A DNA stretch of 64,000 nucleotides from Phaseolus vulgaris (Eukaryota > Streptophyta > Magnoliopsida > Fabales > Fabaceae). The notes below the pieces were generated by a model. That model did not search any database. It saw only the letters and a list, made by a program, of their open reading frames with translations, and had not been told where the DNA came from. Shown piece after piece: positions 1-12,170 of the stretch. The DNA lies in assembly GCF_000499845.2 (NCBI RefSeq), contig NC_023749.2, forward strand, positions 1,955,030 to 2,019,029, given 5' to 3'. The first letter of the stretch is position 1. Each line of letters begins with the position of its first letter. Both the position numbers and the translations under genes were made by a program.

Positions 1-617
1 GACCTTCCCGTACGGCCGAAAGTCCAGACCTACTCTATGACCTTCTGCGCAAACTTCCAGCCTTCTTCTTTTACTCCAAAGCTCGAACCTCCAGCAAAGT
101 CTTTTATGCAGTCCCAATACCTGAGGCTGCATAACACCAGCATGACACAAGTCCTAGAGATGATTTGTAGAACCCCAAGTACACCTCCAGAAGCTATTCC
201 TACTGCAACCCCATTCTATTACTAAAGTTACATCAGATTTCCTTTCCCTAACCATCATGCACTCATCAACATATAAGACAAGCAGGCCTCCCATTTCCTA
301 CCTCGCTACCTCACAACACTGATTTAAACAACATAACAGAACAGAACACATAACAGTACACATAAAACATAACAGCTTCTACTAAAAAGAACAGAGGTAC
401 TACACTGACTTAAACAATCAGGCTATCCCTTACAGCTCCATCAGTCTCCTACTTCCTCTTGGACTAGCGAATGGGATAACCCATTGCCAAGATGGGCCAT
501 CCGGTTTTCTTCGTGGCCCAAAAAACCAGAGGGTTCGTGCTGAGTGCAACTTAACTCCTCATCCACAACTAACTTGGCTACGTCAGCCCGAGGGTTGGTA
601 CTATTGTGCGAAGCTGT

Positions 618-897
618 TTATTGTGCGAAGCAGTACCGGTTCTCTATCCTATATAAGTCGAGACCAACATCGTCTACTACCAGTTTATGGCCATGTTACT
701 GCTTAAGGAAAAAGTTACCCCAGGTTATCACATAGACGCGATGATGTACCCTAGCTTTAAGTTTTTGAGTTAAGTGGGGAGCCGCTTAACTTTGTTTTAA
801 CTGCTAAATGCTTAATTAGGAGGTCTATGTATAAGGGTTGGAACACCCCTAAAGTGTTTCATTTTATTCTATTAATTCGTTGCTGATCAAAAAAAAA
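618..897 (+). mobile_element. Truncated LINE tail insertion with 15-bp TSD
   Basis: A plus-strand LINE 3' end starting near 'cagtaccggt' (631) and ending in poly(A) at about 889-897 sits inside the minus-strand ORF1 fragment. The target duplication 'attgtgcgaagctgt' is at 603-617 and again at 898-912. A further partial copy of the target (618-630) lies between the first TSD and the LINE sequence, a filler-like 5' junction. The tail hairpin is at 769-790. The uninterrupted site is at about 41340 in LINE-2. Confidence 0.85.
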
Positions 898-1503
898 ATT
901 GTGCGAAGCTGTGGGCCCGTGGCTACAGGTTTTCAGGATCGCCGCTTCGTCAGAGGCTATCTGATGTACTGTTTCCACATTGGTGAAACTCTTAGCACTG
1001 ACCCTCTGACTGACTAGACCCTTAGAGGTTGCTTCCCCTCGAACCAAGCCTTTTGTCGTTTTCTCTTGACCCTCACCGACACCTACCACCTCCCTTCCGA
1101 TTTGGACATCTTCACCGTTAACTTCACCACCGATCACCTCCCCCCTATGCCACTGCCTTATCCGACCCCGAACTTTTCCTTCCTCTTCACAACTATTCAC
1201 AGAGGCAGTATCCTCTACATAGGTTTCCGACGAGGAAACACTATCCGAGGAGCCAACATCATCATAGATGCACCTGCATGAACCTCTATTCCCACATATA
1301 ACTTCTTCTTCTATAAGGATACTATAAAGATTATTGTTGATCTTCATGTCTGCCGCCATCCTTACACTCTGACTCTTTGGCATCCTGACTTGAAGAATAG
1401 CATACTCCAAGTTCTCCCATAGGAGAGTGGCTTTGCCGATAGACACTATTGTTGCCTTATCTCCCACCACTTTAGAGAAGCACTCCTTGTTCCAGAGAGA
1501 AAG
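859..1503 (-). pseudogene. LINE ORF1 fragment
   Basis: The minus-strand reading frame encodes the middle of LINE ORF1: the 'LWNKECFSKVVGDKATIVSI' block, then the 'LLWENLEYAILQVRMPKS' block and an acidic Ser/Glu-rich stretch. The same blocks occur in the longer ORF1 copies at 21459-22925 and 40647-42851. It lacks the N-terminal RRM-like domain and is cut by the nested tail insertion at its C-terminal side. Not expected to be functional. Confidence 0.75.
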
Positions 1504-1633
1504 GTAACTTTTAAGTGCGTCCTTGAAACGAAAAATAAAAAACTCTGTTTTTTCAGTAATAACGGGTTTAAAAAATTTCATAAAAATATATTGGAAATTA
1601 GTTTAATTAGGATTCAATTTTCAGGAAATTTGT
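1503..1633 (+). repeat. Inverted copy of 3838-3970
   Basis: These ~130 bp are the reverse complement of 3838-3970 with very few differences. The left edge abuts LINE ORF1 sequence and the right edge abuts the 55-bp satellite, at 'tttgtg'. Because 2783-3970 is an inverted copy of the KTI12 upstream region, this piece has the orientation that distal KTI12 upstream DNA should have. Confidence 0.85.
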
Positions 1634-2690
1634 GCCTCGTTCGGCATCAGAATTATCATTACTTTAATGCAATCAGAATTATTTATGCCTCGTTCGGCAT
1701 TAGAATTATCTTATTACTTTAATGTAATCGAAATTATTTATGCCTCGTTCGGCATCAGAATTATCTTATTACTTTAATGTAATCGAAATTATTTATGCCT
1801 TGTTCGGCATCCGAATTATCTTATTACTTTAATGTAATCGGAATTATTTATGCCTCGTTCGGCATCAGAATTATCTTATTACTTTAATGTAATCAATTAT
1901 TTATGCCTCGTTCGGCATCAGAATTATCATTACTTCAATGTAATCGGAATTATTTATGCCTCGTTCGGCATCCGAATTATCATTACTTTAATGTAATCGG
2001 AATTTTTTTGCCTCGTTCGGCATCAAAATTATCTTATTACTTTAATGTAATCAGAATTATTTATGCCTCGTTCGACATCAGAATTATCTTATTACTTTAA
2101 TGTAATCAGAATTATTTATGCCTCGTTCGGCATCACAATTATCTTTACTTTAATGTAATCAGAATTATCTATACCTCGTTCGGCATCAGAATTATCTTAT
2201 TACTTTAATGTAATCAGAATTATTTATGCCTCGTTCGGCATCAGAATTATCTTATTACTTTAATGTAATCAGAATTATTTATGCGTCGTTCGGGATCAGA
2301 ATTATCTTATTACTTTAATCACATCAGAATTATTTATGCCTCGTTCGGCACACGAATTATCTTATTACTTTAACGTAATCAGTATTATTTATGCCTCGTC
2401 CGGCATCATAATTATTCAGAATTATTTATGCCTCGTTCGGCATCACAATTATCTTTACTTTAATGTAATCAGAATTATCTATACCTCGTTCGGCATCAGA
2501 ATTATCTTATTACTTTAATGTAATCAGAATTATTTATGCTTCGTCCGGCATCAGAATTATCTTATTATTTTAATGTAATCAGAATTATTTATGCCTCGTT
2601 CAGCATCAGAATTATCTTATTACTTTAATGTAATCAGAATTATTTATGCCTCGTTTGGCATCAGAATTATCATTACTTTAATGCCTCGTC
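1634..2690 (+). repeat. 55-bp satellite array, about 19 units
   Basis: The unit is about 55 bp (tgcctcgttcggcat, then cagaattatc, ttattactttaatgtaatc, and back to agaattatt). Adjacent units at 1741, 1796 and 1851 give a period of 55, and some units are shortened to about 52. Each unit contains the small palindrome ATGCC-tcgttc-GGCAT. The same satellite occurs in reverse orientation at 43050-43681 and 48114-48490, where it lies just 3' of the Tat-2 integrase. I infer it comes from the tandem-repeat-bearing 3' region of a Tat element. Confidence 0.9.
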
Positions 2691-2787
2691 TTGACCTTTC
2701 GGTCGTCCGTCCAAGTCCTCGAAGGTCTCGACATCTCTGTCGTTCGGCCAACTCTCCGAATGGTTCGACCTTTCGGTCGTTCGGCAT
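2691..2787 (+). repeat. 37-bp minisatellite, about 2.6 copies
   Basis: Copies of a 36-37 bp unit (cggtcgttcgtccaagtc, then ctcgaaggtctcgac) link the satellite to the inverted KTI12 leader. The same minisatellite lies in the 3' region of every long LINE copy here, so this is probably a stray LINE 3' fragment. Confidence 0.8.
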
Positions 2788-3507
2788 GTAGTCGAATTTT
2801 TTCTCAATTAACAAGAACAATACCCAACTACTAACTAACTACGTACACAAATACCATACCTACCACACATCAAGCAACCAAGATTCTCATCACATACAAA
2901 CTACAATTGTTTTGGTGTTAGAATTAAGGCTAGTTGAAATATTGCGTAGATAGATAAAAGAAATTGGGGCTTTTTTTTCTCTCTATAATTCAACCAAAAT
3001 AAAGGAATAAATAGCCACGGAGGTCATTATCATATTGAACTGAACTCGTTTCATAAGAGAATGTTACTTTCTACAATCATACTGCAATTATTATCATTAT
3101 TTTAATTTTTTTGAAATGTGAAGATGAGAGCAAACCTTATTCTCATTCAATGTTACAGGCAGCAATAAGTGCAATTTGAATGCAAATGAGAAATTGAGAT
3201 CCTAACTAGTAATCGGAAAAAAAATCGGTACCTTTACATACTGAGAATGAGAGGTTGAGAAGTGCACCGTCACCGTCAAACCCTCGCAACGTTCAACCAA
3301 GAAACAGAGAGAGAAAGATGGATGATTTTGGAAGGAAAAGAGAAGAATGGAGGAAATTGGGGATTTAGGGCACGCTTTGAAGTAAGGACATCAATGCTAA
3401 ACGCTCTCAGAGCTTTTCCAACAAGGGTTTAGTTTTATAGATGTTATTTATTTTTATATAAATTATTATAAACAAGATTGCTTAATTATTAAAAATATAG
3501 TATTTTA
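2783..3507 (-). repeat. Inverted copy of the KTI12 promoter/leader (left arm)
   Basis: This is the reverse complement of 17637-18380. The shared stretch runs from 'catgtagtcgaattttttc' through the purine-rich leader to 'aatatagtatttta'. The main difference is a ~12-bp indel at 18288. It carries the same upstream and leader sequence that precedes KTI12, pointing away from any KTI12 coding sequence. The homology stops inside what is the 5'UTR intron in the right copy. Confidence 0.9.
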
Positions 3508-4170
3508 AAATAAATGTTTTTTTGACCTGAAAAAATAATTGGAATCCCCTAAAAGTAAATTAGGAAGTGCAATTGCAATTTTATATTGGAATCAAATTAA
3601 TAGTTAAATCTTATATGAAAACATGTGGCTCACTAAAAAAAGAAAATACATTGAAGATGCTACAAATTTAATAGTTAAAAAGGAAAAGTATATTGATAAT
3701 ATAAACTTTTTACATTGATAATGCATAATAAATTTGTTGGCTTTTACTTTTAAAACTATAATAACGATTATTTGTGACTATGAAGAATGATGTCAAATTA
3801 TCATTTTCTCTAGTAAAACACGATTAAGTTTTAATCTCACAAATTTCCTGAAAATTGAATCCTAATTAAACTAATTTCCAATATATTTTTATGAAATTTT
3901 TTAAACCCGTTATTACTGAAAAAACTGAGTTTTTTATTTTTCGTTTCAAGGACGCACTTAAAAGTTACCTTTTGTTAAAGCTAAAAGAAATTATAAAGTA
4001 GAAGTTATTTATCCTTTTTTTATTTTTGAAAATTATTTTTAGCTTGAAAGTGGTTTGATAAATTTTTTAAAGAAATTATAAATTTTATGAAATATTTTAA
4101 ACACAATAAAAAATACTAAAATATAAAAAAAGATTTTAATTATTTTTAATAAAGATTAACAAATATTATT
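3508..4170. other. AT-rich non-coding DNA
   Basis: No gene is visible. 3838-3970 is mirrored at 1503-1633. The remainder, between the KTI12-like inverted arm and the presumed Tat-1 LTR, is A/T-rich. 3508-3970 plausibly represents distal KTI12 upstream DNA in inverted orientation. Confidence 0.6.
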
Positions 4171-4823
4171 TGTACTGGGCCGACCGAAAGCAATATATTG
4201 GGACGACCGAAAGCTATGAAAGAAAGCAATATATTGGGACGACCGAAAGCTATGAAAGAAAGTAATATATATTGGGCCGACCAAAAGCTATGAAAGAAAG
4301 TAATATATATTGGGCCGACCGAAAGCTGTGAAAGAAAGTAATATATATTGGGCCGACCGAAAGCTGTGAAAGAAAGTAATATATATTGGGCCGACCGAAA
4401 GCAATGGCCCGACCGAAAGCTATGAAAGAAATAGAATAGAATGGAAATTATTATTAAGCGACCGAAAGCAACGGACCGACCGAAGGCAAAAGCCTATGCC
4501 CAATTAGGTCCAAATATGCGGGTGTATGTAGTAAAGGCTTGATACAAAGAGAAAACGTCCAAATAACTTCTGGGCCCAATAAAAGAGTAGTATAAATACA
4601 GGGTCATCCTGAGAGGTGAGGTAAGTGAAAGAGACTCTGACATCTTTTCAAACTGAATCTAACTTTGGCATCGGAGCACCTTTCAGGTACGCACACCCGT
4701 CCGTGAGAGGAAGCCGAGACTAAAAACCGAAAGATCATACCGAGAAGGGAGTTTGGAAGCGCTGGCCGAGAGGTCGATCTGTGGAAGCCGAAAGAAGTGT
4801 GTTTCTAGGCCCTTGTAAGAACA
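4171..4823 (+). repeat. Putative 5' LTR of Tat-1
   Basis: The stretch begins TGTACTGGG and ends GTAAGAACA, so it has TG..CA ends. A TATA-like 'tataaata' is at 4591-4598, and 'ggcgcccaccgtgggg' follows at 4828, resembling the sequence just inside the 5' LTR of many plant Tat elements. At 4176-4450 it holds 36-38 bp tandem repeats (gaccgaaagctatgaaagaa). No matching 3' LTR was seen, so the left edge is inferred. Confidence 0.55.
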
Positions 4824-4855
4824 TTTTGGCGCCCACCGTGGGGCCGAGAAACAAG

Positions 4856-6895
4856 ATGAGCGAAGGAGGAGAACATCCCAGAGAACAAGAAGATTGTCAG
4901 AACGCCATGACTATGGCTATGTTAATACAATTGCAAGAGGAATTTGAAACACTGAAGAAGAGTAATGAAGAGGAGTTGAGCGTGTTGAGAGCTGAGAATG
5001 CTAGCATGAGGCAAAGATTGAATGGAGAAGCCGTGTTAAATGCTTCTCTTGAAACTTTTCCGCCGAGAAATTTCACAAATGAAAGAGAGAATAAGGAAGA
5101 GAGTTTCGGGGTTACACAAAGGAAGATACCTGAGACTTCCGATGTCGCTGTGGAAACGCCAGCCAGAAGACACCCGTTTTCTGAGACTATAATAGAGACC
5201 CCGTTACCTGACAATTGGAAGAGTCTAACAATAGAGAAGTATGATGGGAGCACAGATCCGGATGAACATGTTGCAATATACACAACTCAAATAAGTCTGT
5301 ACACGTGGAACGACGCCATTCTATGTAGGGTTTTCCTGACTACCTTGAAAGGAGCCGCTTTGAGCTGGTTTACCCGGCTACCACCCTTATCTGTTGATTG
5401 TTTTGACACTTTGATAGAAAAGTTTGGAGCTCAATTCGCTACAAGCAGACCACATCACTTAACATCTATAGCTCTCGTAAACATAAGACAAGAACAGAAT
5501 GAGTCACTGCGAGCTTTTATGGAACGCTTTGGAAGGATGGCTTTAAGCATTAGAAACCTCAGTCCGGAAGTTTCTATGCATCATATGATAACTGCCTTGA
5601 AACCGGGACCATTCGCCGATAGCTTGTGCAAAAAACCGGCCGAAAGCCTTGATGAATTAAGACGGCGTGCAGCAAAGTTCATGCAGATGGAAGAGTTAAG
5701 GGACTTCAGAAATCAAGCAAGGATGGACGTGAAGAATGAGAGGAAAACAAATGAAAGGGAGGCAGGATATCAAGGCAGACGTTTCAGAGAGGAACCCCGA
5801 AGCCGAAAGTTTCAACAATACACACCATTGAGCACAACTCGGACCCGAATACTTCAAGAGGCGATGGCAACCGAAGTAATGCCGCCACCAGCAAAAGCAC
5901 GAACCCCAGAGCGGGCTGACCGAAATAAACATTGCCAGTACCATAAAAATCATGGCCATCACACTGAAGAATGTATAGGCCTGAAGGACCGAATTGAAGA
6001 GTTAATCCAGGCGGGACAACTAAAACGCTTTCTGGGAGTCAGAAGAATGAAGGCCAGTCAAAGTCCAGAACAATATGTCAGAAATAGAGGAGAAAAATTT
6101 AGAAGAACGACTGATACACAAAACGACCGACAGGAGAGAAAAGCAGAAAGAAACGAAAAAGGAGACCTAAGAAGTGGACGAAGTCACCATTCCCAAGAAA
6201 GAAGGAGCCGACAACGCAGCTTGGGAAGGCCGGTTCGGGGGTTCGTCAATACCATTTCTGGAGGTTTTCCGGGAAAGGACGCACACAGTACCATGACTGT
6301 CAACCATGTTTTCAAAACAAGGAGTTTGCCGCCTATGTTATTTACTGATGAAGATTTCCAGGATATTGACCCTGATCAACGTGACCCAATGGGGATAACA
6401 GTTGAAATTGCCAAGTACGCGATAATGAAAACTCTTGTAGATCAAGGCAGTTCAGTTGATATTCTGTTCTGGGAAACCTTCCAAAAGTTATATCTGAAAG
6501 AACAGGACATGGTCTCTGTGAAAGAGCAAATAATTGGGTTTTCAGGTGAAAAGGTTGAAACCAAAGGATACATTGATCTGCCGACAACTTTCGGTAGAGG
6601 AAATGCGACGAAAACAATTACAATCAGATACTTGGTGGTAGATACTCGTACTTCTTATAATGCCCTCTTGGGAAGATCTTCGTTAAATGAGTTAGGAGCT
6701 ATAGTGTCGACACCACATTTGGCAATGAAATTTCCCACTGAATGGGGTGACATAGCAACTATATGTCAACCAAAAGGCAGCCAAAGAGTGTTATGCGACC
6801 GGATTGAAAATGGTCCAAGAGCCGAGAGTTTCGACCCGAAGAACGAGAGCAAGAAACATGGTTGCAATGGTAGACTTGGATCCCAGAATGAATGA
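4856..6895 (+). pseudogene. Tat-1 Gag and aspartic protease, frameshifted
   Basis: I take ATG 4856, just after the PBS-like sequence, as the gag start; an earlier in-frame ATG at 4781 lies inside the LTR. The N-terminus is coiled-coil-like (residues ~15-55). Next comes a retrotransposon gag domain including 'ALSWFTRLPP', then a zinc-knuckle-like C-X2-H-X4-H-X4-C segment near nucleotide 5934. The protease has the active-site-like 'DQGSSVDIL' near 6440. After 'GDIATI' (6763) the frame is lost: compared with 16412-16420, this copy lacks two bases of the 'atatat' run. The remaining codons to 6895 are out of frame. Confidence 0.85.
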
Positions 6896-7892
6896 TGATG
6901 AACGAATGGAACCAAGAGAAGAAATTACATCGCTTCAATTAGGCGAAGATGAAACCCAATGTACATACATTGGGGGAAGCATGCCTGAAAAGATAATTGA
7001 CGATTTGGTAGCAGTAATAAGAACGAACAAAGACTTGTTTGCCTGGAAGGCGTCGGACATACCGGGAATTGACCCTAACATTGTTTCTCACAAATTATCT
7101 GTTTGCCGAGAAGCCAGGCCGATAGCTCAGAAACGGAGGAAGTTGGGAGAAGAAAAACGAAAGGCTGCTCTTGGAGAAACCGAGAAATTGTTACAAGCCG
7201 GTTTCATTAAAGAAATCCAGTATACGACCTGGTTGGCGAATGTAGTACTAGTCAAGAAGGCAAACGGAAATTGGAGGATGTGTACTGATTATACAGATTT
7301 GAATAAGGCATGTCCGAAAGATTCATATCCATTGCCGAGTATTGACAGGTTGGTTGATGGGGCATCGGGCCAAGCCATGATGAGTTTTTTGGATGCTTAC
7401 TCCAGCTACAATCAAATACAAATGTATGAACCCGACATCCCGAAAACTGCGTTCACCACCGATATGGCCAACTACTGCTACCAGGTCATGCCTTTCGGTT
7501 TAAAAAACGCTGGGGCCACATATCAAAGACTGATGGATACGATGTTCAAAAAACAAATAGGAAAGAATATGGAAGTTTATGTGGACGATATGATCGTCAA
7601 GTCACAGGCGGACGATAACCATGTACAAGATCTTGAAGAAGTATTTGCTCAGGTCAGGAAGTATAACCTGCGATTAAATCCAGAAAAATGTGTTTTTGGA
7701 GTCAAAGGTGGGAAGTTCCTTGGTTTCATGTTGACTAACAGAGGAATTGAAGCAAATTCAGATAAATGCGAAGCAATAATGAATATGAGAAATCCGGCAA
7801 ATCTGAAAGAAGTTCAGAGGTTGATGGGAAGGTTAAATGCATTGGCACGGTTTTTGCCCACACTTGCCGAAAAATCAAAACCAATATGTTAA
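6764..7892 (+). pseudogene. Tat-1 reverse transcriptase
   Basis: The RT domain runs from about 7080 to 7860. It includes 'DYTDLNKACPKDSYPLP', 'VMPFGLKNAGATYQR' and the catalytic 'YVDDMIV' at about 7578. It lies in a different frame from Gag-PR because of the 2-bp loss near 6763. A second break near 7885 ends the frame just before the RNase H domain. One substitution gives 'DAYSSYNQ' where the partial copy at 15657 has 'DAYSGYNQ'. Both shifts make a Gag-Pol product unlikely. Confidence 0.85.
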
Positions 7893-10093
7893 GGAAGGCC
7901 GAAACATTCACATGGAATGCACAATGCGAGCAAGCTTTTGCAACCATTAAAGAGACAATAGCAAAGCCTCCCATCCTGGTCAAACCTGTGTCAACTCTGC
8001 CTATCATCGTCTATCTCGCTACTTCTCACGAAGCCATAGGAGCAGCCTTGATACAGGAAAATCCGGAACAAAAACCGGTATACTTCGTGAGCAGAGTCCT
8101 TCAAAGCGCCGAAACCAGATACCAACACGTTGAGAAAATCGCCCTAACTCTTGTATACGCAGCAAGACGACTCCGGCCATATTTTCAGAATCACCAAGTT
8201 ATTGTCAGAACCGATTGCCCAATAGCCAAAGTATTGAGAAAACCTGAACTGGCCGGACGAATGGTGACATGGTCAATAGAGTTGTCTGAATTTGGAATCA
8301 AATATGAGCCAAGAGGAGCCATCAAAGCACAAGCGCTAGCAGACTTCATTATCCAGATGCCAACAGCTGAAACCGATCATGAAGCGTGGATCGTATCCGT
8401 TGACGGATCATCTAGCAAGAAAGGCGGTGGTGCAGGAATCGTGCTAGAAGGACCAGGAAATTTTCATTTGGAAATGGCCCTAAAATTTGAATTCAAGACT
8501 TCAAATAACCAAGCCGAGTATGAAGCTTTAATCGCGGGATTGGTTTTAGCCCAAGACATGGGTGCACAAAATATTATATGCCGGAGTGATTCTCAGTTAA
8601 TGGTTGGACATATGAAAGGTGAATACCAGGTGCGAGATCCCTTGTTACTACGGTATTATCACAAAGTCTTGAGCATCATGGGAAACTTCACCACAGCCGA
8701 GATCATACATATCCCGAGAGAGCAAAATACGAAGGCCGATTCTTTATCCAAGTTGGCCAGTCAACAGAAACAATCTCAGCACAACTCCATTTTACAACAG
8801 ACAATGCACAACCCGACGGTCGGAGTGGAAGAATGTTTAATTGTTACCACGGAGAAAGACGATTGGATCCGATCATACAAAGAAGTGATTTCCAATCAAG
8901 AACAAGGAATTGAAACTGATGTTAGGACGGCTAGGAAAGCTGCTAATTTTATCCTCATAGGGGCCGAACTGTATAAGAGGGGGTTTTCAACCCCTTTGTT
9001 AAAATGCCTTTCCTATGAGCAAGCCGAGCATGTAATCCGAGAACTTCATGAAGGCTTATGCGGATTGCACTGTGGAGCGCGAACAATGGCAACAAGAATC
9101 TGTCGAGCCGGATATTATTGGCCAACAATACGTGAAGATTGCAATCAATACGTTAAAGCCTGCAAGAAGTGCCAGGAATTCGGCAGCCTCAACCATATAC
9201 CATCACAAGAACTGCAAAGGATTGCTTCTCCCTGGCCATTTGCTAAGTGGGGAATGGATATCCTCGGCCCATTCCCTTTAGGCCGAGGACAAACAAAATT
9301 CATGATTGTTGCAGTTGATTATTTCACAAAATGGATAGAGGCGGAAGCATTGACAAAAATAACGGCTCAACAGGTTCAAACCTTTGTGTGGAAGAACATC
9401 ATTTGCAGATTCGGTCTTCCACACTCTATTATAACCGACAATGGCCGGCAGTTCACGGATAAAAAACTTCTGCAGTTCTATGCGGATTTGGGAATCAAGC
9501 CTACAACTACCTCAGTTGAACATCCGCAAACAAATGGGCAAGCAGAATCAGCTAACAAAGTCATTCTTAGTCAACTGAAGCGGAGATTGGGAAGTGCGAA
9601 AGGTTTGTGGGCTGAGAAGTTATCTGAAATATTGTGGGCATATAGATGCGCACCGCAAACATCAACTGGAGAAACACCATTTAATCTCACATACGAAACA
9701 GATGCTATGCTACCCATAGAGATCACCGAACCAACATTACGAAGACAAATAGAAGATTGGAGCGTTAACAATGAATGCTTGAAAGCAGACTTGGATCTGA
9801 TCGAGGAACTTCGAGAGAAAGCCAAAATCAGAGAGGAGGCCGTAAAAAGAAGAGCATGTAAGAGGTTCAACGCAAAGGTGAGGCCGAGAACTTTCAATAA
9901 AGGAGATCTAGTATGGAGAATGAGAACTGATGCGAGAAAAGATCCAGCAGAAGGGAAGTTCGCGTCAAACTGGGAAGGGCCATTCAGAATCACTGAAAAC
10001 CTAAAGAACGGAGCCTATAGATTGGAGACATTAGACGAGAAGATAATACCCAGAACGTGGAATACCAGTCACTTAAAGTTTTATTTCAGTTAA
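7886..10093 (+). pseudogene. Tat-1 RNase H, archaeal-type RNase H and integrase
   Basis: The frame opens with the gypsy RNase H ('QKPVYFVSRVLQ' near 8070). It continues with a second RNase H ('SVDGSSSKKGGGAG' near 8396, 'NNQAEYEALIAGL' near 8506, 'HIPREQNTKADSLS' near 8710). Integrase follows, with an H-H-C-C zinc finger (9045-9180), 'WGMDILGPF' near 9250 and the D-D-E core context 'TDNGRQFT' and 'QTNGQAESANK'. It ends with 'HLKFYFS'. The block has no internal stop over ~730 codons but is out of frame with the upstream RT. Confidence 0.85.
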
Positions 10094-12170
10094 GGCTTGT
10101 ACCTTACAAAATAATCAATGGATGCAAGAGTCATGTAAAAAAAAATTATTATAATTTGAAGTTGTTAAAAATAAAGAAAAAAAGTTAAAGTAAAGAGGGT
10201 TGGAATCCAAGATTCTCTTCAAGAATACACAAAGAAACCATCAAGGAATATTAAGCAACGTAATTAGAGAAAAAAAAAAACATAAAATTAGTTACGATAA
10301 TAATGTACTCTAATTAGATATATCATTAAACTTAACTATCATAGTCAAACTAATTCCCATGTTCTTGTAATTGTTAGTCACTTTTATTCAAGTAATTTTA
10401 TTTTAGCATCCAAATATCACTTTTAAAATATTATTCTCTAAACATTGTGATTGAGATTAGTATGTGAATGAATAGAGTGAAAGATACTTATGAGAAGACG
10501 AAATAATCATTTTTAATATAAGTTTCTTTTTAAACCAGTATTCCTAGGGTTAATTCTTGCAAAAATAAAGTCTAACAAAATCTGAAATGTTTTGGTCTAT
10601 AATGAAGGATTCATGATCGAATCCATCACATAAGCAAAGCCTTTTCTTTTTGTTCAAAGAGTTTCTTCCTGCACCCCCAACAATTTTCTTGAAAACACTT
10701 TCCAGAACAGACTACATTTTGAAATGTATTTTTCAGTGTATATTTTGAAAACAAAATTTCCAAAATAAGGACAAATTAGATGAGAAGATTTGGTCATTTC
10801 ACCTATTTGATGAAATGCATGAAGAACAAACTTTGATGAGGTGGAGAAAAAACTTTAATAAGATACATGAAGAAACACCCTACTCAAAATACATGCCTTG
10901 ATATTTTTAGGGGTTTAAGAGGTAAAGCAATTTACTTGGGATGTTTCTTCCTGTATCCCTACATTAATGTGAATTGACAAAATTAACCTGGAAAATGTTT
11001 AAAAACCCTAAGCCAACGCAAACTGCCCTCCTTGTTTATTCTCTGCACTTTTTGTTGACACTGTTGCAAGCAGCGGCAAACATGGTGGAGAAGGAATGTA
11101 AGTTTATTGGCAGAGTTGCAAATCTGGAATTGAAATGGAAAGTGTATGATTATAGCATTTCAGAATTGACAGTCCATAACTGTTACCCTATATTGGCTAA
11201 ATCTGTGAACAAGAAAAAGGACACCATGCATGGATGGATGTGAATAGAGAAAGAGTGAAAAGAAAAGGTGTTGTGCCCACTAATGAATGTGCAGTAAGTA
11301 GTCCCTTCTTATTTTCCTCTCTCACTGCTACTTCTTGTGACTGCCATTAACATTCCAAGATTGGTTTGATTCACTTCCAAATTTCCTTTTCCGGAACAAC
11401 AGACTTACACAACACCCCTCCTTCGGGAATTCATTTATCTACCTTACAGAGTATTCATTTCAAAATTTTGAATAAAACTAGCAAGGTAATTTTGATATTT
11501 TAAAAATTGTAGGAGTGCATAGGGGTGCAAGAAGAAACACCTTTTACGCTAGTGTGCAACTATAAAATGCTTTATACTTAAAAATTATTAATTATTTTCT
11601 AAGTATTATCTATAATAAAATTTAATTAATATAAAAAAATACTTTTAATCTAGTTAGAAATCTCTAATAAATTAAAAAAGTATTTTAAATATATAGGACT
11701 TAAAGTGCTGAAAGTCAGGGTGTCCAAAAATGTTTAAATGAAAATCCCCAGTATTTTTATGCTTCTTGCTGAGGCTAGACTCAAATTTGGATATAAATGA
11801 AATTTAACTTTATTTAACAACACTTAATTCTCCGAAAGTTCGAATGAAACTCAGAAAGGCAGTCACATTTAAACTACAGTAGTAAAAAATAGTCTAAATT
11901 ACATGGAACAAACTGTGATAAACTCTTAAAAAGTCGAAAATATCACAACGAAGTTATAGCTAATCAAAGCAATTGGATATGAAACTGAGGAGGCTAATAA
12001 TATATTCTCATTCTTTGTATAGGATCCGAATAATCAAGAGCAGATAATTTTTTTCAATAAAGACTGCACCTTAGAGTGATGGAACCAAGAATCATTCCTC
12101 TGGATCCTCAAACCCATATAGTTACAAACATCCCTCCCGAAGAGATTCTGAATACCCGTACTGCCACTTT
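10094..12170. other. AT-rich intergenic DNA with MITE-like motifs
   Basis: No supported gene. A terminal motif close to 'gtttcttcctgcaccccc' appears at 10664 and 10939, and in reverse complement at 10869 and 11527. These are spaced like the ends of two short inverted-repeat elements, about 10664-10880 and 10939-11545. Related motifs occur at 30626, 61358 and 61993. The part near 12000-12170 is probably BUD13 3' UTR. Confidence 0.5.

Larger units (their letters stand above)
1..1503 (-). mobile_element. LINE deletion derivative: ORF1 fragment fused directly to the 3' region
   Basis: Read on the minus strand, 1503 to about 450 is LINE ORF1 sequence, interrupted by a nested tail at 618-897. It matches the ORF1 stretch at 41190-41950. 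From about 445 to 1 the sequence is the LINE 3' region and matches 45890-46250. All of ORF2 is missing, and the two parts meet near a shared 'ctccat' at about 440-446. The BRX1-derived tail and the start of the 37-bp minisatellite are at 1-100, so the element runs off the window edge. At 1503 the ORF1 homology stops abruptly against an inverted copy of 3838-3970. This is a non-autonomous, broken copy. Family identity is supported by close matches to three other copies in the window. Confidence 0.8.
4171..10093 (+). mobile_element. Tat-lineage Ty3/gypsy retrotransposon Tat-1, lacking a 3' LTR
   Basis: Domain order is Gag, protease, RT, RNase H, a second archaeal-type RNase H, integrase. The two RNase H domains in series mark the plant Tat clade. 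The coding region is broken by a frameshift near 6763 and another near 7885. After the integrase stop at 10093 the sequence turns AT-rich and no copy of 4171-4823 is found, so the element appears 3'-truncated and cannot be dated by LTR divergence. A 1.6-kb copy of its PR/RT part is at 15657-17262. Confidence 0.85.

Noticed and set aside
1634..2690. Satellite array considered as a CRISPR-like array
   Set aside because: Units are contiguous without unique spacers and the context is plant retrotransposon DNA.
10094..10300. Search for the Tat-1 3' LTR
   Set aside because: No sequence resembling 4171-4823 was found after the integrase stop, so no LTR pair is claimed.
10974..11243. 89-codon open frame between Tat-1 and BUD13
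   Set aside because: No recognisable domain, no splice context, biased AT-rich surroundings; most likely chance.
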